From assembly GCA_904419035.1 (NCBI GenBank), contig CAJFQL010000001.1:186001-250000 (forward strand): a stretch of 64,000 nt of DNA, written 5' to 3'. Position numbers and translations under genes: made by a program. Of this stretch, positions 7,877 to 14,591 are shown in pieces (the stretch's first letter is position 1; the number at the start of each line of letters is the position of its first letter). Source of the stretch: Heritagella caecorum. GTDB taxonomy: Bacteria > Bacillota > Clostridia > Oscillospirales > Acutalibacteraceae. The notes below the pieces were generated by a model. It made no database searches. It was not told where the DNA came from and saw only the letters and a program-made list of their open reading frames with translations.

Positions 7877-9062
7877 AAAAAAGCCCCTTTGCAAAATCTT
7901 TTCGCCTAAGTATAGCACAAAGCGCTTCCTTTTCCCAGTGGTTCACCGGTTCTGCCCAAAAATTTCCGTCTGCTTTTCCGTAAAACCCCAAAAAGCAAGC
8001 GGCTACCCATGAACGCTGCCACCGTAAGAGGTCGCCGCTCCCCGGTGGTTCCTTTATCCCCGTCTCCCTTCTGAAAATCCGGCGGGCCCAGGTTTCGCTG
8101 CGCTGCGCCAAAAATGTTTGACCGCAATGGGGGCAGGTGAGGTATTCCTCATCAGCCTTTAACGGAACCCGGCACGCTTCGCAGAAAAATTGCCCGGCAA
8201 AAAGCCCTTTGTGGGCGCCAGCCCGCCGTTTTCGCTGTAGCGCCCGGAAAAACCAACCGGGTAAAATCCCGTCCCAGGCATTTGGGGTCACGACGGGGTT
8301 CCCCGGAACGCGGCGGGGTTCTTTATAGCTAAATCGCTTTGTTTTTCCCTGGACACAAGTTCCTGTGACCGCTTCGCTGTGCAGCATGCGGCGCACGGCA
8401 CATTCCCCCCAGGAACCAGCTCCCTTTTCCCGATACCCCGGCGGCGCAATCGCCAGCTTTTGTAGTTCTTCGGCAATAGCCCGGTTGCTTTTTCCCCAAA
8501 AGGACCACACAGCGGCACTGCGGATTACAACCGCTTCGTCGGGTACCAGTTGCAATGTTCCCTTTTCCCCTTTTTCGTATCCATACGGCGCCTTGGCCCC
8601 CATAAACCGCCCCTGCGCTCGCCGGGCCTCCAGGGCCACCCGCACTTTGCGCGAAATATCCCGGGCATACAGGTCATTGAGCACCGATTGGAACGGGGCA
8701 AAGTCATTCGCACTGTTCTGTTGGCCGGTGTCAATCCCCTCCCCCAGGGAGAGGAACCGCACATTGTGCCGGGGAAAATAGTGTTCCAAATAATAACCTG
8801 TGCGGGTATAATCCCGCCCTAACCGCGACAAATCTTTCACCAGCACCGCCTGCACCTTTTTTTCCTCCACCGCCCGGCACAGCGCCTGGAATCCCGGGCG
8901 GTCGAACGTAAGGCCGCTGTATCCATCATCGCTATATTCCCCCATTAGGCACCAGCCCCGGTTTTTTACTTCTTTTTGCAGCAAGGCGCGCTGGGTCTGG
9001 ATACTCTCCGATTCCCCCTCCCCATCTTCCCGGGAAAGGCGCATATAAATGGCTGCCTGCAA
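7812..9062 (-). CDS. Large serine recombinase of the dpaA element
   Basis: A 416-residue site-specific recombinase. The resolvase catalytic domain spans roughly residues 1-145, with the nucleophile Ser in AIYMRLSRED, then DDGYSGLTFDRPGF and VLVKDLSRLGRDY. The recombinase domain (about 150-260) includes GAKAPYGYEK. A zinc ribbon near 290-320 has CEAC and CPHCGQ. SpoIVCA-type enzymes that excise skin elements have the same build. It starts at TTG 9062 after GGAGGTG, 63 bp downstream of the truncated dpaA stop with no terminator between, so it would be co-transcribed with dpaA. It ends by overlapping the RNase HI gene. Confidence 0.93.
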   Translation of the reverse strand: MQAAIYMRLSREDGEGESESIQTQRALLQKEVKNRGWCLMGEYSDDGYSGLTFDRPGFQALCRAVEEKKVQAVLVKDLSRLGRDYTRTGYYLEHYFPRHNVRFLSLGEGIDTGQQNSANDFAPFQSVLNDLYARDISRKVRVALEARRAQGRFMGAKAPYGYEKGEKGTLQLVPDEAVVIRSAAVWSFWGKSNRAIAEELQKLAIAPPGYREKGAGSWGECAVRRMLHSEAVTGTCVQGKTKRFSYKEPRRVPGNPVVTPNAWDGILPGWFFRALQRKRRAGAHKGLFAGQFFCEACRVPLKADEEYLTCPHCGQTFLAQRSETWARRIFRRETGIKEPPGSGDLLRWQRSWVAACFLGFYGKADGNFWAEPVNHWEKEALCAILRRKDFAKGLFYGQEVLCGACRPENRGVSHLG

Positions 9063-9125
9063 AAAAACACCTCCATAAAGCCAAGCGTTCTACCCTTTTC
9101 CTTCTATATGCCGCAAATATTTCAC

Positions 9126-9827
9126 CTATGTTTCGGCAACCGCCCCGCCGGGCGCCGATGCCAGTTCTATATACAGCCCGTTTTCGGCAAAAAGCGGACC
9201 ACCGTTCATGGGAAAAATGCGGGCCGGTACGGTATTAAACACCAGATCGAATTCCGTATCCGGCAGGGTTTGACCGGCGCATAAGCCCTGTTCCTTCGCC
9301 TGATGGACGCTTTCAGCCCGGCGGGCCAGTACAAATATCCCGGCCCCAAAAGCCCGCAGCCGCTCGCACAGGTTTCGTCCTATCCGCCCATATCCCGCCA
9401 CCAGACACCGGCTGCCAAGCAACGTGCCCGGGTGGCGGCTCAGAGCCAGCGCCAGCGCCCCTTCCGCCGTGAGGCGGGCATTTTCCTTTAAAAAGGTTTC
9501 TTGGTTTCCGTAATCCCGTAGTGTCAGTCCATCACTGCCCGGCCAGATTCTGCGCAGGCGTGCCGTTTGACCGGCCCACACGGTTTTCCCCCGGCACTGA
9601 CGGGCCAAATCTTCATCGAGCCGGATGCCACTGCCAAGAATGGTTTTTCCGTCCCGGGTCGCCGGCAACGGCAGGATCAGGGCCCGGCTTTTCTGTATGG
9701 TATCTTCCAAAGAGCTCATTTCCCACCCCGGCACAGCGCAGGCCCGCACGTCATCCCCCCGCTTTACCAGCGCTTTGATCAGCCAGATGGTGCGTGCATC
9801 CCCGCCAAGAATCCCCCACGTTTCGAT
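9126..9827 (-). CDS. dpaA: Dipicolinate synthase subunit A, 5' segment (interrupted)
   Basis: The N-terminal 225 residues of DpaA plus a short artificial tail (AVAET) to a TAG at 9126. Homology begins with ETWGILGGDART (compare the GGDAR of SpoVFA). It continues through SRALILPLPATRDG and the NAD-binding CLVAGYGRIGRNLCERL, and reaches IELASAPGG, where the att-like repeat lies. The reading frame is open only from an ATC at 9827; AGGAGG sits 7 nt upstream, an ideal spacing, but no ATG, GTG or TTG is in frame there. The first standard start (GTG, 9749) would delete the GGDAR motif. A sigma-K-like promoter precedes it. Confidence 0.9.
   Translation of the reverse strand: METWGILGGDARTIWLIKALVKRGDDVRACAVPGWEMSSLEDTIQKSRALILPLPATRDGKTILGSGIRLDEDLARQCRGKTVWAGQTARLRRIWPGSDGLTLRDYGNQETFLKENARLTAEGALALALSRHPGTLLGSRCLVAGYGRIGRNLCERLRAFGAGIFVLARRAESVHQAKEQGLCAGQTLPDTEFDLVFNTVPARIFPMNGGPLFAENGLYIELASAPGGAVAET
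9132..9152. repeat. att-like direct repeat, dpaA 5'-segment copy
   Basis: The partner of the repeat at 6581-6601 (20 of 21 identical; 13-bp identical core at 9140-9152). The joined site in intact dpaA would have GGCATC and GATGCC as inverted arms around the core, consistent with a serine-recombinase attB. Confidence 0.88.
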
Positions 9828-9858
9828 AGCAACCCCTCCTTTTCATTTGCTGCTTTTT

Positions 9859-9887
9859 TATTGTATGGCACAGGCTCACACCTTGTG
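9859..9887 (-). promoter_or_regulatory. Candidate sigma-K promoter of dpaA
   Basis: On the minus strand CACA (9887-9884) is followed after 16 nt by CATACAATA (9867-9859). This fits the mACm...CATAnnnTA consensus of mother-cell sigma-K. Transcription would start about 10 nt before the AGGAGG ribosome-binding site. dpaA belongs to the sigma-K regulon in B. subtilis. Confidence 0.62.
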
Positions 9888-9889
9888 AG
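9875..9889. other. Short palindrome in the dpaA-murC intergenic region
   Basis: CTCACA-CCT-TGTGAG is a perfect 6-bp inverted repeat with a 3-bp centre overlapping the -35 region of the dpaA promoter. It could be an operator; the binding protein is unknown. Confidence 0.35.
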
Positions 9890-9927
9890 AAGGGAACTGC
9901 CTGGCGGAAAAAAATTTGCGCAAATCT

Positions 9928-9956
9928 TTGATTTTCCCGGTATGATGGCTTATAAT
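9928..9956 (+). promoter_or_regulatory. Sigma-A promoter of murC
   Basis: TTGATT (9928-9933), a 17-nt spacer and TATAAT (9951-9956) lie upstream of murC and diverge from the dpaA promoter. Confidence 0.78.
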
Positions 9957-10009
9957 AGATTCGATCGAACTTGCGGTTGATTACTTTTCAAAAAGGAGTT
10001 TTTGCGTTT

Positions 10010-11392
10010 ATGGAAACCAAAAATCTGCTTGATACATGCCGTCACATTCATTTTGTAGGCATTGGCGGCAGTGGGATGTGCCCCATTGCCGAAATTTTAT
10101 TCCACCGGGGCTACACCATCACCGGTTCCGACATGAACGAAGGCGACACCCTCGATCGGGTGCGCTCGTACGGCATTGAGGTCCATATGGGCCACCGGGC
10201 CGAAAATGTGGAAGGCGCCGACCTGGTCGTTTATACGGCCGCTGTGAAAAGCGATAACCCCGAACTGCAGGCGGCACGTGAAAAAGGGATTCCGTGTGTG
10301 GAACGCTCTGTCATGCTGGGCATGCTAGTTGACCGGTACCCCGATTCCATCGCGATTTCCGGTACCCATGGCAAAACCACCACAACGGGTATGATCACCA
10401 CTCTGTTTTTAAAGGCCGGGCGTGACCCGAGTTGTGTGATCGGCGGCAAACTGCCGTTAATTGGCAGCAACGGCCGGGCCGGTAAAAGTGACGCCATGGT
10501 GTGCGAAGCGTGCGAATATGTGGACACCTTCCTGCATTTGCACCCGGCGGTTTCCGTGATTTTGAACATTGATAACGACCATCTGGATTACTTTGGCACG
10601 CTGGAAAATATTATCCGTTCCTTCCACCAGTTCGCCTGCCAGACCAGCCGGCTGCTGGTGATCAACGGGGACGATGCGAACACCCATAAGGCCGTGGAAG
10701 GTTTACACCATGTGCCGGTAATCACCTATGGCTTTGGGGAAGAAAACCGTTTTTCTGCCCGAGAGGTACAGGATATCCCCGGCGCACGGGAACAGTTTGT
10801 CATTTACAAAGACGGCCAACCGTTCTGCCCGGTTTCGCTGTCGGTACCGGGGCGGCATAATATTCTCAATGCTCTTGCTGCCGCTGCCGTGGGGGATTTC
10901 TTCGGTATTGCGCCGGACCAGATCAGCGAAGGGCTGCACGCCTTTACCGGGGTGCACCGCCGGTTTGAGGTGCTGGGCGAATTTCAGGGCGTGACGGTGG
11001 CCGACGACTTTGCCCACCACCCCACCGAACTGACGGCTACGCTCACCGCCGCCATGCATATGGGCTTTTCGCAGGTATGGGCCGTTTTTCAGCCCCACAC
11101 CTATTCCCGCACGTATCTGCTGCTGGATGATTTTGCCAAGGCGCTGCAAATTCCCGACCACGTTGTGATGACCGAAATTCTGGCGGTACGGGAAGAAAAC
11201 ACCTATGGTATTTACACCCGCGATTTGGCGGCCAAAGTGCCGGGCAGCTGCTGGTTCCAAAGCTTTGAAGAAATTGCCGATTATGTCATGAAAAACGCAA
11301 AACCCGGCGATTTGATTTTGACTTTGGGCGGCGGGGATATTTACAAATGCGCCAATCTCATCGTGGAAAAATACAAAGCACAAAACGCCTGA
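10010..11392 (+). CDS. murC: UDP-N-acetylmuramate--L-alanine ligase
   Basis: A 460-residue Mur ligase adding L-Ala to UDP-MurNAc, the first step of the peptidoglycan stem peptide, in the cytosol. Visible motifs are HFVGIGGSGMCPIAEIL (N-terminal nucleotide fold), the ATP P-loop SGTHGKTTTTGM near residue 110, EACEYVDTFLHL, LNIDNDHLDYFGT, and the C-terminal DDFAHHPTELTATL and FQPHTYSRT. The ATG at 10010 follows AAGGAG; the longer frame from 9971 would start within the promoter region. It is monocistronic, with its own promoter and a strong terminator. Confidence 0.95.
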   Translation: METKNLLDTCRHIHFVGIGGSGMCPIAEILFHRGYTITGSDMNEGDTLDRVRSYGIEVHMGHRAENVEGADLVVYTAAVKSDNPELQAAREKGIPCVERSVMLGMLVDRYPDSIAISGTHGKTTTTGMITTLFLKAGRDPSCVIGGKLPLIGSNGRAGKSDAMVCEACEYVDTFLHLHPAVSVILNIDNDHLDYFGTLENIIRSFHQFACQTSRLLVINGDDANTHKAVEGLHHVPVITYGFGEENRFSAREVQDIPGAREQFVIYKDGQPFCPVSLSVPGRHNILNALAAAAVGDFFGIAPDQISEGLHAFTGVHRRFEVLGEFQGVTVADDFAHHPTELTATLTAAMHMGFSQVWAVFQPHTYSRTYLLLDDFAKALQIPDHVVMTEILAVREENTYGIYTRDLAAKVPGSCWFQSFEEIADYVMKNAKPGDLILTLGGGDIYKCANLIVEKYKAQNA

Positions 11393-11401
11393 CTTTCTTT
11401 C

Positions 11402-11439
11402 GCACCGGCCGCTTTATCGAAAAGTGGCCGGTGCTTTTT
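11402..11439 (+). terminator. Terminator after murC
   Basis: GCACCGGCC / GGCCGGTGC stem (11402-11434) followed by TTTTT. Confidence 0.87.
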
Positions 11440-11513
11440 CTCATGCAGGCTACCTTGACGCCGCTACGGCTTCTATGGTATTCTCTGAAAAAAGGAAGGG
11501 AGACTTTTTTATT

Positions 11514-12476
11514 ATGTTTCGATTTGCTGTGATGGGGGCCGGCGGTATAGCCCGCCGGTTTTGTAAAACCGTCAACGCTATGCCGGACTGCACCCTGTGT
11601 GCCGTATCCTCCAAAAGCGCCCAGCGCGCACAGGCATTGGCTAAAGAAGCGGATGTCCCCCATTTTTACGCCGATTATGAAGAAATGCTGCAAAAAGAAA
11701 AGCCCGATGCCGTGTACATTGCCGTCACGCCCCACGACCACTTCCGGCTTTCCATGCTGTGCTTACAATACCGCACCCCGGTACTCTGTGAAAAAGCCAT
11801 GTTCCGCAACAGCGAAGAAGCCAAAACCGTTTTCGACCTGTCGGAAAAATCCGGCGTGTTTACGATGGAAGCTTTGTGGAGCCGGTTTCTGCCTTCCATT
11901 CAAACCGCGAAAGCGTGGCTTCATGAAGGCCGGATTGGCAAACCGGTTTTTTCCCGCTTTTCCATTGGCTTTGCGGCTCCCAAAGATCTCACCAACCGAT
12001 ACTACTGTGAGGCGCTGGGCGGCGGCGCCGCGTATGATGTAACGGTATACGCCTGGCAATTACACACCTTCCTGTTCCCGGAAGAACCGTTGGAAGAGTC
12101 TGTACAGGTTTTGTGGGGTGACACCGGCGTCGATGTTCATGAACATATCGCCCTGCGCTACCCTTCCATGCTGGCTTCGCTGGAAGCTTCGCTTTTGTAT
12201 GACTGTGACGAAGTGTGGACCATTTTCGGCGAAAAGGGCCGGCTGGTTCTGCCTCATCCCCATTACGCGAATCAGCTGTACTGGCAGGATTCGGCGGGAA
12301 AGGAAATCGAACGGTTCTGCCCCGAAAGTGAAGAAGACGGTTTTACCTACCAAATCCGTGAAACCATGCGCTGTGTAGAGCAGGGCCTTTTTGAGAGCCC
12401 GGTGGTGCCCCATCGCGATACGCTTCGCTGTGCCCAGCTATTTGACCGGATTTTGCAGACAAAAAATCAAAAATAA
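11514..12476 (+). CDS. Gfo/Idh/MocA family oxidoreductase
   Basis: A 320-residue NAD(P)-dependent sugar dehydrogenase-like protein. The N-terminal Rossmann motif is FAVMGAGGIARRF. The conserved EKAMFRNSEEA (EKP-type catalytic Lys region) lies near residue 100, and GGGAAYDVTVYAW near 170 fits the C-terminal family domain. The substrate is unknown. The ATG at 11514 follows GGAAGGGAG. An earlier ATG at 11424 would sit inside the murC terminator. A TTGACG...TATTCT pair upstream may be its promoter. The gene stands alone. Confidence 0.88.
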   Translation: MFRFAVMGAGGIARRFCKTVNAMPDCTLCAVSSKSAQRAQALAKEADVPHFYADYEEMLQKEKPDAVYIAVTPHDHFRLSMLCLQYRTPVLCEKAMFRNSEEAKTVFDLSEKSGVFTMEALWSRFLPSIQTAKAWLHEGRIGKPVFSRFSIGFAAPKDLTNRYYCEALGGGAAYDVTVYAWQLHTFLFPEEPLEESVQVLWGDTGVDVHEHIALRYPSMLASLEASLLYDCDEVWTIFGEKGRLVLPHPHYANQLYWQDSAGKEIERFCPESEEDGFTYQIRETMRCVEQGLFESPVVPHRDTLRCAQLFDRILQTKNQK

Positions 12477-12486
12477 GTTTTATAAT

Positions 12487-12524
12487 AAAAAGAGCGGCTT
12501 TTCAGAAAGAAAGTGGCTCTTTTC
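12487..12524 (+). terminator. Probable terminator after the Gfo/Idh/MocA gene
   Basis: AAAAGAGC / GCTCTTTT arms with a long A/G-rich loop followed by further T. The stem is modest, so confidence is limited. Confidence 0.55.
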
Positions 12525-12629
12525 ATTTTTCACGACAAAAATCGTGCATTTCGTGATTTCGCTAGAAAGCCACCCTATATTTTTGTGAAGAGTTTTTCTT
12601 GCTTTTCCGTTTTCCAAAAAATTATTTTA

Positions 12630-12638
12630 TGATATACT
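12630..12638 (+). promoter_or_regulatory. Extended -10 promoter for the ABC exporter operon
   Basis: TGATATACT (TG-n-TATACT) lies about 115 nt upstream of the first ABC gene with no good -35. The leader that follows (12646-12752) has a GGCAAA/TTTGCC stem (about 12665-12691) but no terminator-like structure. Confidence 0.5.
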
Positions 12639-12752
12639 GAGCAGGTGCCTATATAGAAAGGCATGGGCAAACCTAACCCACTTTGCCCCATTCTGCTTTT
12701 TCCGGTGCAGCCGTGAGCCCGGAACAAGCGCTTACATCGAGGTGTTATTCGC

Positions 12753-14567
12753 ATGAACAAAAGACTGCCGAAAAGCAATCTGCTTTCCCTGTCCTTTTTG
12801 ACAAAAGGAAGCCGGGGGCATTTTTTGCTTGCCTTTGTTTTGGTGATTCTGGCAGTAATCACCGGCTATCTCACGCCACAGGTGTTCCGTATAACCGTGG
12901 ATTCCGTGTTGGGCGACGAACCCTTTTCGTTACCGGGGGCTCTGGTTTCCCTGCTTGAATCATGGGGCGGACGCGAGGCGTTGAGGCAGAACTTGCTGGT
13001 ATGCGCGCTGGCCGCCCTTCTTTTTTCGCTTTTTTCCGGGCTGTTTAATTTTGGGGCACGGCTGGCGATTGCCCACGGCACAGAAAATACCATCAAACGG
13101 CTGCGTGACCGGCTGTTTGATCACATTCAAAAACTGCCCTATGCCTGGTATGCCAAAAACCAGACCGGCGATGTCATCCAGCGTTGCACCAGCGACGTGG
13201 ACACCATCCGCAACTTTTTGATCGACCAATCCCAGGAAATGGTGCGTACGCTGTTTCTGATTATCTTTTCCCTGCTCATTATGTTTTCCATGAACGCCAC
13301 CCTTTCCTGGATTGCGCTGGCTTTTATGCCGGTGACTATCGCCTATTCCGGCTTTTTCTTTAAACGGATTGCCCGTAAATTCCAGGCCGCTGACGAAGCG
13401 GAAGGGGCCGCTACGGCCATGGTACAGGAAAATCTGACCGGCGTGCGGGTGGTACGGGCTTTTGGCCGTGAAAAATTTGAAATTGACCGGTTCGACGAAA
13501 AAATCAACCGGTTTACCAACATGTGGGTACGGCTGGGCAATACGCTGGGGCTGTACTGGGGCATGGGGGATTTCTTCTGCACGTTACAGGTCATGGTGAT
13601 TATTGTGGCGGGCTGCTTCCAGGCCGCCCAGGGGCAACTGACAAATGGGGAATTTCTGGCCTTTATTTCGTATAACTCCATGCTCGTATGGCCGGTGCGC
13701 AATTTTGGCCGGATCCTCAGCGAACTGAGCAAAACCAATATTTCGGCTTCCCGTCTGCTGGCGATCCTGCGGGCCAAACCGGAACAGGATCTCCCCGATG
13801 CCAAGTGCCCATCGATGGATGGGGACATTGTCTTCCACGATGTTTCGTTCCGTTACAACGAAACAAAGGAAGTGCTCTCCCACATCAACCTGACCATCAA
13901 ATCCGGCACCACCTTTGGCATTTTGGGGGCCACCGGCAGCGGGAAATCCACCCTTATGTACCTGCTCGACCGGCTGTATGAATTGCCAACAGAGAATGGT
14001 ACCATTACCATTGGCGGCGTGGATATCCGCCATATTGCCCTTCCCTGGCTGCGGGGACATATTGGCATTGTCTTACAGGAACCGTTCCTGTTTTCGAAAA
14101 CCCTGCGGGAAACTATTTCGGACGGTGCGAAAAACCGCGACATGGAAGCCATTCGCCACTGTGCCCGTTTGGCCGCCATTGATGATACTATTCAAAACTT
14201 TTCCGAAGGGTATGAAACCCTGATCGGCGAACGGGGTGTGACCATTTCGGGCGGGCAAAAGCAGCGCGTGGCCATTGCCCGCATGCTGATGCAGAATACC
14301 CCCATTAAAATTTTCGACGACTCCCTGTCGGCTGTCGACATGGAGACCGATGCAAAGATCCGCGACGCCATTCAAACCAGTGTGCGGGGTACCACCATCC
14401 TGATCGCCCACCGGATTACCACCCTGATGAACGCCGACTGCATTGCCGTGATGGACCACGGCAAAATTGTGCAGCTGGGCAGCCACCAGGATTTGATCAA
14501 AGAGGACGGCATTTACCGCCGCATTTATGAGGCTCAGGGCTTGGGAAAAGAGGCCGCCGCCCTGTAA
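12753..14567 (+). CDS. ABC exporter half-transporter, degenerate-site subunit
   Basis: A 604-residue fusion of a six-helix exporter domain (residues about 20-330) and an ATPase domain. The ATPase shows Walker A GATGSGKST near 390, signature ISGGQKQR and Walker B IKIFDDSLSAVD. The catalytic Glu after Walker B is Asp, as in the non-hydrolysing site of heterodimeric exporters such as TM287/288. It forms an operon with the next gene, 24 nt downstream, and the two presumably make one exporter. Family members export drugs, lipids or peptides; the substrate here is not evident. Confidence 0.93.
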   Translation: MNKRLPKSNLLSLSFLTKGSRGHFLLAFVLVILAVITGYLTPQVFRITVDSVLGDEPFSLPGALVSLLESWGGREALRQNLLVCALAALLFSLFSGLFNFGARLAIAHGTENTIKRLRDRLFDHIQKLPYAWYAKNQTGDVIQRCTSDVDTIRNFLIDQSQEMVRTLFLIIFSLLIMFSMNATLSWIALAFMPVTIAYSGFFFKRIARKFQAADEAEGAATAMVQENLTGVRVVRAFGREKFEIDRFDEKINRFTNMWVRLGNTLGLYWGMGDFFCTLQVMVIIVAGCFQAAQGQLTNGEFLAFISYNSMLVWPVRNFGRILSELSKTNISASRLLAILRAKPEQDLPDAKCPSMDGDIVFHDVSFRYNETKEVLSHINLTIKSGTTFGILGATGSGKSTLMYLLDRLYELPTENGTITIGGVDIRHIALPWLRGHIGIVLQEPFLFSKTLRETISDGAKNRDMEAIRHCARLAAIDDTIQNFSEGYETLIGERGVTISGGQKQRVAIARMLMQNTPIKIFDDSLSAVDMETDAKIRDAIQTSVRGTTILIAHRITTLMNADCIAVMDHGKIVQLGSHQDLIKEDGIYRRIYEAQGLGKEAAAL

Positions 14568-14591
14568 TTTTTTCGAAAGGAGAGAAGCTTT

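Larger units (their letters stand above)
6589..9139 (-). mobile_element. 2,551-bp skin-like intervening element in dpaA
   Basis: The segment between two copies of CCCGGCGGGGCGG (6589-6601 and 9140-9152) holds three co-directional genes: a large serine recombinase, an RNase HI with viroplasmin domain, and an unknown 201-aa protein. Recombination between the repeats removes exactly 2,551 bp. It fuses codon 225 of the 5' dpaA segment to the 3' segment in frame, giving 273 codons including ASAPGGADAEW and APGLPG. Known counterparts are the sigK skin elements of B. subtilis and C. difficile and the spoVFB element of B. weihenstephanensis, which use serine recombinases in the mother cell. The size here is far below those elements. 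No phage structural genes are present. Confidence 0.9.

Noticed and set aside
6602..9139. RNase HI as part of a retroelement
   Set aside because: No reverse transcriptase or intron structure accompanies it; a serine recombinase and att-like repeats explain the element.
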